From Elainella sp. Prado103 (GTDB taxonomy: Bacteria > Cyanobacteriota > Cyanobacteriia > Elainellales > Elainellaceae): a DNA stretch of 64,000 bases. The first letter of the stretch is position 1. The number at the start of each line of letters is the position of its first letter. A model generated the notes under the pieces. The model searched no databases. It was not told the DNA's origin and was given only the letters and a program-made list of their open reading frames with translations. Below are positions 36,946-46,218 of the stretch, in pieces. The DNA is taken from NCBI GenBank assembly GCA_025454395.1, contig JALOOM010000051.1, forward strand, positions 1 to 64,000, written 5' to 3'. Both the position numbers and the translations under genes were made by a program.

Positions 36946-36955
36946 ACAGGTATCT

Positions 36956-38266
36956 ATGGGTTCGGAAACCTCAACTCAGGAGCAACTCGCAGAACAGCTC
37001 CTTGCATTAGCAGCGCGATCGGGCGCAGAGGCTGCGGAAGTCTTTCAATCTTATTCGCTGTCCCGACCTGTGTTTTTTGAAGCGAATCGGCTGAAGCAGT
37101 TGGAAAGCTCGCAAGCGGAAGGGGTGGCGTTGCGGCTTTGGCGACAGGGCCGACCCGGCCTCGCCGTAGCCTATGGGCCCGTGGAACCGCAAGCCTTGGT
37201 CGATCGAGCCATTGCCCTCAGTCAACTCAACCAACCCGAAGCCATTGAGTTGGCGGACGCTTCATCCCAAACCTATCCGGATCTGGGTGCAACCGTACCC
37301 GTTGAACAACTACTGGAGTGGGGTAGAACAGCCATTGGCTTAATTCGCGAGGTTTACCCAGAGATTCTCTGTACGGCTGAATGGGAATGTGATGTAGAAA
37401 CCACCCGCCTGATCAACTCCCAGGGGCTCGATTGTGGTTACACGGACACGACCCTAAGCTGTTTTGTTTCAGCAGAATGGGTGCGAGGAGATGACCTCCT
37501 CAGTGTGGCGGATGGGCAAACCCAGCGCGATCGTCTTGATCCCGTGACAGTCGCACAACAAATTATCCAGCGCCTCGATTGGGCTCAGCGCAATGCCACC
37601 GCTCCCAGTCGTCGCATTCCGGTCTTGTTCACAGCGAAAGCGGCCGATATGCTGTGGGGCACGGTGCAGGCAGCCATGAACGGCAAGCAAGTGGTAGAGC
37701 GAGCCTCTCCCTGGAGCGATCGACTGGGGCAAACGGTGACTTCAGCCGATTTAACCATTTCCCAAGTGCCCAACCTCGGACCGTTTAGCTGCCCGTTTGA
37801 CGATGAGGGCACCCCTACCCGACCGATTACCTTCATTCAGTCCGGTGTCTTGCAGTTGTTCTATACCGATCGAACGATCGGACGCAGGTTAGGCAGCGGC
37901 ACCACCGGCAACGGCTTTCGGCCAGGCTTAGGCAGTTACCCAACTCCCGGATTATTTAATTTAAAGATCGAACCAGGTCAGCCTTCCCTGACTGAACTGA
38001 TTGCCAGCTTAGATGCTGGAATTATTGTGGATCAAATGCTGGGAGGGGGTGCAGGCATCTCCGGAGATTTCTCAGTCAATGTGGATTTAGGCTATTGGGT
38101 AGAGAAGGGAGAAGTCGTCGGTCGGATTAAAGACACGATGGTGGCAGGCAATGTTTATACCGCCCTGAAAAACTTGGTGAGTTTAGGCGGAGATGCAGAA
38201 TGGAACGGCTCTTGCTATACGCCATCCGTAATTCTGGAAGGGTTGTCGGTCACGGGTCGCAGTTAG
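36956..38266 (+). CDS. TldD/PmbA-family protein (PmbA/TldE-like)
   Basis: This 436-aa protein has the TldD/PmbA fold: a divergent N-terminal domain (AEQLLALAARSGAEAAEVF), a central substrate-binding region and a conserved C-terminal part (QSGVLQLFYTDRTIGRRLG, GIIVDQMLGGGAGISGDFSVNVDLGYWVEKGEVVGRIKD). It lacks the HExxxH zinc motif of TldD, so it is the non-catalytic PmbA/TldE-type partner. A TldD/TldE heterodimer degrades unfolded or leader peptides. The partner gene is not in this window. The start is ATG 36956. The DUF790 gene follows after 35 bp. Confidence 0.88.
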   Translation: MGSETSTQEQLAEQLLALAARSGAEAAEVFQSYSLSRPVFFEANRLKQLESSQAEGVALRLWRQGRPGLAVAYGPVEPQALVDRAIALSQLNQPEAIELADASSQTYPDLGATVPVEQLLEWGRTAIGLIREVYPEILCTAEWECDVETTRLINSQGLDCGYTDTTLSCFVSAEWVRGDDLLSVADGQTQRDRLDPVTVAQQIIQRLDWAQRNATAPSRRIPVLFTAKAADMLWGTVQAAMNGKQVVERASPWSDRLGQTVTSADLTISQVPNLGPFSCPFDDEGTPTRPITFIQSGVLQLFYTDRTIGRRLGSGTTGNGFRPGLGSYPTPGLFNLKIEPGQPSLTELIASLDAGIIVDQMLGGGAGISGDFSVNVDLGYWVEKGEVVGRIKDTMVAGNVYTALKNLVSLGGDAEWNGSCYTPSVILEGLSVTGRS

Positions 38267-38301
38267 GAGCAAGCATCACCGCTTGGGAGTCAACAACCCC
38301 T

Positions 38302-39528
38302 ATGTTACCGACCGATCTACTCATACATCGCCAAAATGGTGAGGAAATTGCCCCCAAATTCTTGCCCTTGGCACCCTCCCAGCTCAAGATGGCCAACCAA
38401 TTGATCGATCTATTTAGGCAGGCGAAAGGCAGTTCTCAGGGCGAACTCGATCGGCAATTGCAAGTGCTAGAAGGAGATGGCACCAACTATCGGATTCAGC
38501 GAGGGTTAGCCCATCTCCTCCGCAGTGAGACCTTCAGCACCTTTGAAATCGTCAGCCCCCTGGAACCCCAGCGCTTGCGACAGCGAGTTTTTGCCCTCTC
38601 AGCCCAGGCAGCTCCCTTACCGCAAACTGCCAGCCAAACCATCCAGACTTTGGCCGCTCAACTCAGCCAGGAACTCGATCGGGAAGTCTATCCTGACCAA
38701 ATTCAGGCGGGACTGTATGCCGATTTGGCCGAAAATCGCATCCTCACCCAATTTGACCCACCCACACCCGAAGCCTTGCTACATCGCTACAACCTGTCAC
38801 AGGTGCAAGGCATCTTCTATAAAGCCAGCCAGATTCGGATTCAAGCCCATCGCAACGATCCAGGCGAATACAAATTGCTGTTTCGTTACCTCAAACTCTT
38901 CGGTTTGATGGCGTATATCGAAGGCGATGCCGATCACGGTTTCACGATCGCGATCGATGGCCCCACCAGTTTGTTTAAGCCCAGTACCCGCTACGGTTTA
39001 GACATTGCCAAACTGATTCCCGCCCTATTGCATGTGACGAAATGGAGTTTATCCGCCGATCTCCACTGGCGCGATCCCTACTCTAAGCAGGAAAAACAGC
39101 GCCGGTTTAGCCTGGATTCAGAATGCCAACTGGTCAGTCATTATCCACCGGGCAAAGCCTACGATAGCTTTTTGGAGATGTCGTTTGCCGATCGCTGGGC
39201 TAGCTTCAAGAGCGAATGGCAGCTCGAACGCGAAGTTGACCTCATCCCCATTCCGGGCAGTGTCATGATTCCTGACTTTCGGCTGGTTCATCCCGATGGG
39301 CGATCGGTGCTGCTGGAAATTGTCGGCTATTGGCGACCAGAATATCTGCGCAAAAAATTCTCGCAAGTCCGGCAGGCGGAGGGGCACAATCTGATTTTGG
39401 CGATTTCAGAGCGGCTGAACCTGGAAAAAGCCGGAGTGAACTTTAACCAAACCCCCGCCCCGATCATTTGGTTTAAAGACAAGCTATCCCCCAAAGCAGT
39501 GCTGGAAGTCCTCAATCAACTTGCTTGA
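38302..39528 (+). CDS. DUF790 (Bax1-like) nuclease
   Basis: The 408-aa protein opens MLPTDLLIHRQNGEEIAPKF, as in DUF790. It ends with a nuclease-type core, IPDFRLVHPDGRSVLLEIVGYW (about 330-350), containing PD and ExV in the spacing of PD-(D/E)xK enzymes. DUF790 proteins resemble archaeal Bax1, a nuclease that works with the XPB helicase in nucleotide excision repair. Bacterial DUF790 genes often neighbour an XPB-like helicase gene; none is visible here. ATG 38302 is used; the frame continues upstream to 38200 and would overlap the PmbA gene. It likely shares that operon. Confidence 0.85.
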   Translation: MLPTDLLIHRQNGEEIAPKFLPLAPSQLKMANQLIDLFRQAKGSSQGELDRQLQVLEGDGTNYRIQRGLAHLLRSETFSTFEIVSPLEPQRLRQRVFALSAQAAPLPQTASQTIQTLAAQLSQELDREVYPDQIQAGLYADLAENRILTQFDPPTPEALLHRYNLSQVQGIFYKASQIRIQAHRNDPGEYKLLFRYLKLFGLMAYIEGDADHGFTIAIDGPTSLFKPSTRYGLDIAKLIPALLHVTKWSLSADLHWRDPYSKQEKQRRFSLDSECQLVSHYPPGKAYDSFLEMSFADRWASFKSEWQLEREVDLIPIPGSVMIPDFRLVHPDGRSVLLEIVGYWRPEYLRKKFSQVRQAEGHNLILAISERLNLEKAGVNFNQTPAPIIWFKDKLSPKAVLEVLNQLA

Positions 39529-39636
39529 TGGGGAGAACCACTTGATGAGGAAGACAAACCGAGCGTTTACTGCATGAGATTAGACAGACTTCAGCAGCCA
39601 TGGAGCAACTTCTCATAGAGTGAACTTCCAACCTGC

Positions 39637-39653
39637 GCGGGCAAGATGCCCGC
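39637..39653. repeat. GC-rich palindrome, REP-like
   Basis: GCGGGC-AAGAT-GCCCGC is a perfect six-pair hairpin. From memory, hairpins of this kind occur as interspersed repeats in many cyanobacterial genomes; this one lies in the gap between converging genes and could also weakly stop transcription. Confidence 0.6.
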
Positions 39654-39730
39654 ACTACAGTGGCTCAATTCACGCCCGCGCTACCGGACAAATCACAAAG
39701 TCGCTCAGGTGAATATTGGATCAGGTGAGA

Positions 39731-42700
39731 TCAGATGACAAAATTGCTGGCGCTCAGATCAGACGGAGCCACGCTGATCAGAGTGGCCAGATTCTGGAAA
39801 CCACCAGCGGCATCGCCATTCCCATCAACCCGGACGATCGTGTCGCTCCCAGAAGCCACCAACCGAATATAGCGATCGAAGCGGGGAGTGCGATTGTAGT
39901 CTGCTTTCGCAAAAATGCCCTTCAGCACCATCCGATCCACCGCCTCAAAATCGAGAATGGTATCTAATCCATGCTGAATATTGCGATAGATGAACCGATC
40001 GCGCCCACCGCCACCGGACAGGGTATCAGCACTGCCACCACCAATCAGCGTATCGTTGCCCAAACCTCCCGCCAGCGTATCTTCGCCACTACCGGCTTTG
40101 AGGCGATCGTTCCCGCGTCGTCCAAACAAAGTGTCATCTCCGGCTCGTCCGAACAGTCGATCGTTGCCCAGTCCGCCATTGGCTACATCATTGCCATTGC
40201 CGCCATCAACCCGATCGTTATTTTGCTGACCATCGAGTTGGTCATTCCCGCCCCCACCTCGGAGACGATCCTGTCCGCGCCCACCCAACAGCCGATCGAT
40301 TCCTGCTCCCCCTTGCAAGCGATCATTACCCCGTCGGCCGAACAGGGTATCTTCACCATTGCGGCCGCGCAGTCGATCGCGACCCAATCCACCATTCAGC
40401 AAATCAGCTCCCTTGCCCCCATCCAGCCGATCGTTATTTTGTTGACCGCGCAGCCGATCGTTATCATCATTACCAAACAGCCGATCGTTACCCTTGCCCC
40501 CATCCAAGCGGTCATCACAAGCCTTACCGCGCAGGCGATCGTTTCCTCCTAAGCCTCGTAGCCGATCGCTATCTGGAGTACCCACAATCTGATTGTTGCC
40601 ATTGGTGCCCTTGCGGTTCAGTCCAGGTTCACACTCAGGCGTTTCTGGAATACCTTGACGAGCATCAGCCAGTGTGATGGTGCGCGGATTGGACAATGCC
40701 CCACGATTATCCACCGCAACGTAGGTAAATTGGGTGCCCGTAAAGCCAGCCCCCGGACGGAAGAACAATTGATTCAGTTGCTGAGGCGTAAGAGTTTGAC
40801 CCAGAACAACCGGAGTGCCTCCTTGGCTGGGATCGCCGACAAACAGAGAGCCCTGATTCGCCGGTGGAATCTCAGAAATAATATAGGAATTGATACTGCC
40901 ATCCGGATCAGTACCATTTAAGCCACCCAGATTCAGTGGGTTATCGGATGTCACATTCGTGCTGCTATTGCCTGGCAATGAGGGGGGAATATTATCGAGT
41001 AACGTTAAGGTGATGGTACCTGGGGCCTGACTGAGATCACCATCCGTATCAGTCGCACGATAAGTAAAACTACCGCCTGTAAAATTGGGAGAAGCCTGGA
41101 AAAATAATTGCGACAGTTGAGCCGGTGTTAGGGTTTGACCCACAGTCACAGGTGTGCCACCCAACTGAGGATTACCGAAATACAAAACCCCCTGAGCGGG
41201 CAAGGGCAAACTCGTGATCGTAAAAGACGCGATCGAAGTTTCAGCATCCGTACCCGCCAAGCCCGTCACAGCCACGATCGAATCTGGGCTAACTCCCAAT
41301 GAAGCATCCACCACCGTCGGCGGAGTCGAAAACGAGGAAATGATTAGATTGCGGACTTCATGAATATTCGTGGCATTGCCGGTTGAACTGGCAAAACCGA
41401 ACTTGAAGGACGACGGAATACCACTGTTCGCCGCCGCGATATCAATATTGCTCAGCGCCGTTGGAGCTTCATCGGCATCCGCAAAATCCCCGTCATTGTT
41501 CAGATCAATTTTGACGGAGAGTATCCCCGCAGGCGTAATGTCAACCCGGGCTCGCCGGGCCGCATCCTCCCGCACCGTCGTGGTGACTTCATCAATTCCA
41601 CCGGCTAGGCTACCTGAAGTAGCAATGAAGTCATAATTGCCTGCTCCTAGTGCCGCTGTGCCATCTCCACGCCCTCGGATCGTCACGGCATCCGGTGTGA
41701 GTCCTGGCCCGCCTACCCGTTGATCACCCACCTGAGCAGCAAAATCCTTCGGGTTAGCAAAGTTACCAAACTCATCCAGTCCAACCCCCAGGTAGCCACC
41801 CAGAATGCCGTTGATTTGATCCAGATTTTTCTGAGCATAGCCCAGCGATCCGCCAAAAGCGCCTGCTGTAGTCGGAGTTGCCGCTCCATCAATTAGGAAA
41901 AAGCTAATCCCATCCCCACCCGGTGTCGCCCCCTGCGTGCCCGTACCGTTGTAAGCGAAAAAGTCAAAGGTGATGCTCAACCCAGCATTAGAGCTAAAGG
42001 GCTGATTGTAAATCACAAATGCTGCCTGGTTCGTTGTATTGTTGGTCAGCCGCAGGACACCATTACCTTCAGGATCAATGCCGCCGCCGCCAGGTAATCC
42101 CCCGGTTGGAGCAGCGAAATCGGGACGAGCCGTCAGAAAGGGATTGGCAGCCGATCCACCATCATTGCCAAAGATCCACTGTTTTTCCAGCACATCGCTA
42201 TTACGGAAGCTCTCATTCACCAGAATGGGAAGCAGGTGAGGATAGCCGCCGAGGGTTTCCGCACTGAGCCAGTGGGGCGGTTCTGCTTGACCGATCGCAA
42301 AGTCTAAGGATCCATTGCCACCTTGCGCTGCATTACCGAGCAGGGTTGTAGAAGCGGCTACACTCACCTCCACCCAATCATGCAGAGCCTGCACCAATTG
42401 TTGCCCCTTGCTGCCAGCAGCCACTTGGCAACCATAGATCCACAAAGTAGCTTGTTGCTGAAATGCCGCTGCCCAACCTCGAATTAAAGCTGCATAACGA
42501 GGCAGCTCGGCCGTACTCAACCGAGTTTGACCCAGTTGTAATTCGCCGGGTTGTCCATGGGCAATTAAACAGAGTCCTCCTAAATTGTGGCGATCAGACA
42601 GGAGTTGACTGATTTGCGCAATACCATCCCGATGCGGTTCCAGAATGGCAACATCTGCTTCGGCGGGAAGGTGGGCAGTGAAATGCTGATAATCCTGAAC

Positions 42701-42751
42701 GGCAGCATCAACTAAAACCAGTAAACGGGATGTAGCAGAGATCATAGTCAT
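39731..42751 (-). CDS. Large exoprotein: DUF4347, L-type lectin-like domain, cadherin-like repeats, RTX repeats
   Basis: The 1006-aa protein starts with DUF4347 (about 10-170; LCLIAHGQPGELQLG, ATLWIYGCQVA). An L-type lectin-like domain follows (about 175-470; GISFFLIDG, GYLGVGLDEFGNF), then two cadherin-like repeats (about 480-690; each ends PNFTGGSFTYRATD-like or GFTGTQFTYVAVD), then about 15 RTX nonapeptides (GGNDRLRG, GGKGNDRLFG). The C-terminal end (FIYRNIQHGLDTILDFEAVDRMVL) resembles a type I secretion target region. It is likely exported and Ca2+-folded, binding sugars at the surface. Starts ATG 42751 and 42745 are both possible. No type I secretion genes are adjacent. Confidence 0.9.
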   Translation of the reverse strand: MTMISATSRLLVLVDAAVQDYQHFTAHLPAEADVAILEPHRDGIAQISQLLSDRHNLGGLCLIAHGQPGELQLGQTRLSTAELPRYAALIRGWAAAFQQQATLWIYGCQVAAGSKGQQLVQALHDWVEVSVAASTTLLGNAAQGGNGSLDFAIGQAEPPHWLSAETLGGYPHLLPILVNESFRNSDVLEKQWIFGNDGGSAANPFLTARPDFAAPTGGLPGGGGIDPEGNGVLRLTNNTTNQAAFVIYNQPFSSNAGLSITFDFFAYNGTGTQGATPGGDGISFFLIDGAATPTTAGAFGGSLGYAQKNLDQINGILGGYLGVGLDEFGNFANPKDFAAQVGDQRVGGPGLTPDAVTIRGRGDGTAALGAGNYDFIATSGSLAGGIDEVTTTVREDAARRARVDITPAGILSVKIDLNNDGDFADADEAPTALSNIDIAAANSGIPSSFKFGFASSTGNATNIHEVRNLIISSFSTPPTVVDASLGVSPDSIVAVTGLAGTDAETSIASFTITSLPLPAQGVLYFGNPQLGGTPVTVGQTLTPAQLSQLFFQASPNFTGGSFTYRATDTDGDLSQAPGTITLTLLDNIPPSLPGNSSTNVTSDNPLNLGGLNGTDPDGSINSYIISEIPPANQGSLFVGDPSQGGTPVVLGQTLTPQQLNQLFFRPGAGFTGTQFTYVAVDNRGALSNPRTITLADARQGIPETPECEPGLNRKGTNGNNQIVGTPDSDRLRGLGGNDRLRGKACDDRLDGGKGNDRLFGNDDNDRLRGQQNNDRLDGGKGADLLNGGLGRDRLRGRNGEDTLFGRRGNDRLQGGAGIDRLLGGRGQDRLRGGGGNDQLDGQQNNDRVDGGNGNDVANGGLGNDRLFGRAGDDTLFGRRGNDRLKAGSGEDTLAGGLGNDTLIGGGSADTLSGGGGRDRFIYRNIQHGLDTILDFEAVDRMVLKGIFAKADYNRTPRFDRYIRLVASGSDTIVRVDGNGDAAGGFQNLATLISVAPSDLSASNFVI

Positions 42752-43493
42752 CGTTAATCAAAAGAAAGGGCAAAAACTGTTCGCGACTCAAACCTCGCGA
42801 CTCAAACCTCGCGACTCAAACCTCGCAGCAAAACTGCGCCGATCATCCCAATCAGTGGGCTCAGTCTGACTAGGAACTCCAAAACGGATAGCCACTGAAA
42901 GAGAAACGCTTCCTAAACCCATGCAGTTTCAGTCATGCAAGTTGGGTGTTTCTATAGATGGGATAGCGGAGGAAGAAAAGAAAATAGATCGGAAAATTTC
43001 AGTCAAAACTGCAACCCAAGAAGTTAACTTGACACAGAAAAATTGGCCAGAACTGCAATCGATCGAGCGTCTGAGAGGAGGTGCATTCAGGGAGGTGCAT
43101 CTACGAAACAACGAGCTGAGAAACCACAAGTTGAGCCAGAGAGCCTAAATATTTTGCTTCCACAAATTAGTCAATTTTATGGGATTTTGCAGCCCATAGA
43201 AGCGCTTTTTTCACTTTCTATAGAATTTTGTGAAATTGCTTCAGGACAATCCTGATTCCACACCGTTAGTAAGCCCCATCTTTCATCTCTCTACAGGCTT
43301 CTCTGATCCAACTCGCAGGCTCAAAATACTACAACCGCAGATTGGCGTATCTATAGACTCGACCGCTTGGACAAAAATCGTAACTCAACTTACCCCGGTC
43401 AGATATCGTGAATTGTCCAGGCTATTGATTAGATCATTAGAGAGAAGACGAAGTATCTGATTTAACCTTGAATCTCAGAAGATCTGATGAGGA
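42752..43493. other. Intergenic region with 14-bp tandem array
   Basis: No gene is supported in 740 bp; short frames at 42921-43148 and 43230-43460 lack families and ribosome binding sites. It contains a 14-bp repeat at 42781-42822 and a hairpin TATGGG-loop-CCCATA near 43178-43200 followed by a T-rich stretch. Confidence 0.5.
42781..42822. repeat. 14-bp tandem repeat, 3 copies
   Basis: The unit tcgcgactcaaacc is repeated three times exactly. Confidence 0.95.
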
Positions 43494-44891
43494 TTAAACT
43501 TGCAAAATGAAGCGGGCAACGTTTAGATAAATCAACACACCTAAGACATCCACGGCTGTAGTGATGAACGGAGCTGACATCAGAGCCGGATCAAGCTTGA
43601 GACTTTGAAAAATCAATGGCAAGGCCGAGCCAGCGATCGAGGCCAAAATGGAGATAGCAACCAAGCTAATCCCAACCGCCCCAGAAACCAGCCAATTTCC
43701 TTGCAATAGATAAGCCCACACCAGCACAACCAACCCCAGCATGATGCCTAGCAAAGCACCGGCGATCGCTTCTCGACGTACAACCTGAAAAGCCTTGGCT
43801 TGGTCAATTTCCTCCGTATTCAAGCCTCGAATAACCACCGTTGAGGACTGGGCTCCCACATTGCCGCCGGTACCGATCAAGAGGGGAATAAATGCAGCCA
43901 GCGCCACCACCTGTTGCAAAATTTCTTGCTGACTGCGAATCACCGCTGAGGTCGCTGTGTTGGTAACCAGTAAAATCAATAACCAGGTGACCCGCCGTCG
44001 AGCCACACTAAACAGATCGCTCTGAAAGTAGCGATCTCCCCCCGTTTGCACCCCGCCCCCCAGGGTATAAATATCTTTTGTCGTTTCTGCCTCTAAAATA
44101 TCGAGCACATCGTCTACCGTCACAATCCCTACTAACCGCTGTTCCGTATCTACCACCGGCACCGCCAGAAAATCATAGCGCTGAATCAGTCGAGCCACTT
44201 CTTCTTGCGGGGTATCCGTTTGGGTGTAAATCACTTCCTGCACCATAATCTCGCCAATGGTTTGATCAGGCTGAGCCGTGACCAAACTCCGAAGTGACAG
44301 AATCCCAGTCAATTGCCGAGATGGATCGGTGACATAGAGGTAGTAGATAGTTTCACTGATGTTCGCCAGTTGACGAATTTGTGCCAGTGCCTGATCGACT
44401 GTCCAGTTTTCTTTCAGAGAAATATATTCTGGGGTCATAATCCGCCCAGCCGTGCCCATCTCATACCCCAGCAACAGGGCGGTCGTCTGGCGCTCATCCG
44501 GACTGAGCTGAGTTAGCAGCCGACTCACCACTTTAGCGGGCAGTTCATCAAACAACCGCACCCGATCGTCAGGAGACATGGCATCCACCACCTCCAGCAG
44601 ATCTTGCCGCTTAAAGTCTTCTAGCAACGACTGTTGAACGGAACTTTCTAAGTATTCATACACTTCGATCGCCTCAGTTTTAGAGAGCAATCGGAACGCA
44701 ATAACTTGCAGGGTCTGGGGCAAGTGCTCGATCGCCTCTGCTAGATCGGCGGGCTGAACCGGAGCCAACAAAACCTTGGCACTTTCCAGATCATTCTGTT
44801 GCAACAGCACTCTCAATCGAGCCTGTAACGATTCTCGTCGGGACAAGCGAGAAAAGGTGACCGTGGGAGACAAGTGACTTAAATCATCCAA
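43494..44891 (-). CDS. mgtE: Magnesium transporter MgtE
   Basis: The 465-aa protein has the full MgtE layout: an N-terminal helical superhelix domain (about 20-135; LLAPVQPADLAEAIEHLP), two CBS domains (about 140-265; RIMTPEYISLKENWTVDQAL, FLAVPVVDTEQRLVGIVTVDDVLDI) and five membrane helices (from about 295) with the pore-type segment AAFIPLLIGTGGNVGAQSST. It imports Mg2+ and is gated by Mg2+ binding to the cytosolic domains. The start is TTG 44891, the only plausible one; it is unsupported by a strong Shine-Dalgarno. A 14-bp tandem array separates it from cyAbrB upstream. Confidence 0.93.
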   Translation of the reverse strand: MDDLSHLSPTVTFSRLSRRESLQARLRVLLQQNDLESAKVLLAPVQPADLAEAIEHLPQTLQVIAFRLLSKTEAIEVYEYLESSVQQSLLEDFKRQDLLEVVDAMSPDDRVRLFDELPAKVVSRLLTQLSPDERQTTALLLGYEMGTAGRIMTPEYISLKENWTVDQALAQIRQLANISETIYYLYVTDPSRQLTGILSLRSLVTAQPDQTIGEIMVQEVIYTQTDTPQEEVARLIQRYDFLAVPVVDTEQRLVGIVTVDDVLDILEAETTKDIYTLGGGVQTGGDRYFQSDLFSVARRRVTWLLILLVTNTATSAVIRSQQEILQQVVALAAFIPLLIGTGGNVGAQSSTVVIRGLNTEEIDQAKAFQVVRREAIAGALLGIMLGLVVLVWAYLLQGNWLVSGAVGISLVAISILASIAGSALPLIFQSLKLDPALMSAPFITTAVDVLGVLIYLNVARFILQV

Positions 44892-44910
44892 TGCCGGTAC
44901 TGGTAGTTAC

Positions 44911-44966
44911 AGGGCATTTAACTCAGGGCATTCAACTCAGGGCATTCAACTCAGGGCATTCAACTC
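44911..44966. repeat. 14-bp tandem repeat, 4 copies
   Basis: The units are agggcatttaactc and three copies of agggcattcaactc. The array fills almost the entire gap between the cyAbrB stop codon, which the last copy touches, and the mgtE start. Confidence 0.95.
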
Positions 44967-45351
44967 AATCGACGAGATCAGCATCAAGCTGCTTCAAGCG
45001 AATGTGCTTACGCCCCAGCGAGATTTCAAATTCATCCCCTGGCTTTAAATCCATTTGTTTCGTGTAAGCCGCTCCAATTAGCAGGTTACCATTAGCCTGA
45101 ACTGTAATTCGATAGCTTGCACTTCGCCCACCGCGTCCGTTACCCGATTGTTTACCATCTAGTTCAATCTCTTTGGCTTCCAGGAGGGCATTGTAGAACT
45201 TCATCATATTGACTCGTTCTATACCGTTTTTAGTGATGGTGTAGTAGCCACATTCTTTGGCTTTTTCTTCTTTCGTCAAGTGTTCTAGCTGCTTCACCTT
45301 TGCCAGTAATGCTTCCCCTGTCAAAGGCTCGTTCTTCTTTTTTTTAGTCAT
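44965..45351 (-). CDS. cyAbrB transcriptional regulator
   Basis: The 128-aa protein matches the cyanobacterial cyAbrB family: LTGEALLAKVKQLEHLTKEEKAKECGYY, a Gly-rich turn (GKQSGNGRGGRSASYRI) and a C-terminal AbrB-like swapped-hairpin segment (ITVQANGNLLIGAAYTKQMDLKPGDEFEI). cyAbrB proteins are global regulators of carbon and nitrogen metabolism; which of the two usual paralogues this is cannot be told. ATG 45351 (MTKKKKNEP) is chosen; an upstream extension to 45450 is not part of the family. It precedes mgtE on the same strand by about 70 bp. Confidence 0.92.
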   Translation of the reverse strand: MTKKKKNEPLTGEALLAKVKQLEHLTKEEKAKECGYYTITKNGIERVNMMKFYNALLEAKEIELDGKQSGNGRGGRSASYRITVQANGNLLIGAAYTKQMDLKPGDEFEISLGRKHIRLKQLDADLVD

Positions 45352-45774
45352 TTCGTCTGAGTCTGAAGCTTCTCTAGCTAAGCCAAATAAAACGAGTAGG
45401 TGACTCCATGAGTACCAGCGGCGGACAAATTGCTGTATCGCTTTTTCCAAAGAGATTTATATCAGCAGTGAAACTATCCTACCTTGAGGTGGAAACTTTT
45501 TCATCTAGTTTTAAACCCAGGTAAGCTGACTTTAGAACTGAGATTGATCGAGGTGAATGAATCACAGAAGTGCATCAGAATTTTGGTGGAAATCTAGGGG
45601 TCGCAATCTAACAGAAGTGTTTGTCTGATCGATCGATTTGAGCATCCTTGAACAACTCACAAAACAGTCAATCAAGCAATTGTGATTCTCCAAAATTTCT
45701 ATCCCCAAGCCCCAATCATCCAACGCTCAGCCTTTCATATAAAAGCCTTAAAATAAAAGCCTTAAACCATTGGC
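45352..45774. other. Divergent intergenic region between cyAbrB and Rrf2 genes
   Basis: No gene is supported in 423 bp. It should hold promoters for both regulators. An exact 14-bp duplication lies at 45739-45766, just before the Rrf2 start codon. Confidence 0.5.
45739..45766. repeat. 14-bp tandem duplication
   Basis: The unit ataaaagccttaaa occurs twice, exactly, 8 bp before the Rrf2 ATG. It could alter the 5' leader of that mRNA. Confidence 0.95.
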
Positions 45775-46218
45775 ATGAAGCTAACAACAAAAGGTCACTA
45801 TAGCGTCAAAGCTCTGCTGGATTTGGCACTTCAATCAAGCCAGGAACCCACTTCTGTACGGGCGATCGCCCAGCGTCAGGATTTGCCAGCTCCCTACCTG
45901 GAGAAATTATTGATTGAACTGAGACGAGCAGGCCTGGTGGAATCTATTCGAGGATCACAAGGGGGCTATCGCCTGGCCCGATCGCCCAGTCAAATTTCCT
46001 TGGGGCAAATTCTAGAAGCCGTCGGTGAAACGATCGATCCCCTGGCCCGTCACAGCTCCGAAGCCGATCAAGCTGAAGATTGGGTAACTCTGACCCTCTG
46101 GAGACAGGTACATCACAAATTACGGGAAGCCCTTTATGGCATTACATTAGAGGATTTGTATTACGATGCCCGCAGTTGGCAAGCCTCTCAAGAGGAGTCA
46201 ACCCGCTTTATTGTTTAG
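45775..46218 (+). CDS. Rrf2 family transcriptional regulator
   Basis: The 147-aa protein has the Rrf2 winged-helix start MKLTTKGHYSVKALLDLAL, the recognition-helix region (PAPYLEKLLIELRRAGLVES) and wing (GSQGGYRLARSP). Rrf2 members such as IscR sense Fe-S clusters through three cysteines, but this protein has no cysteine at all, so it cannot hold a canonical cluster. It may sense something else or act as an apo-regulator. The start is ATG 45775, without a clear Shine-Dalgarno; the upstream 14-bp repeat is purine-rich. Confidence 0.9.
   Translation: MKLTTKGHYSVKALLDLALQSSQEPTSVRAIAQRQDLPAPYLEKLLIELRRAGLVESIRGSQGGYRLARSPSQISLGQILEAVGETIDPLARHSSEADQAEDWVTLTLWRQVHHKLREALYGITLEDLYYDARSWQASQEESTRFIV

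Noticed and set aside
42921-43460. Two short plus-strand frames
   Set aside because: No ribosome binding sites, no family, and AT-rich composition.
45352-45450. N-terminal extension of cyAbrB
   Set aside because: The added 33 residues are not part of the family; ATG 45351 fits better.
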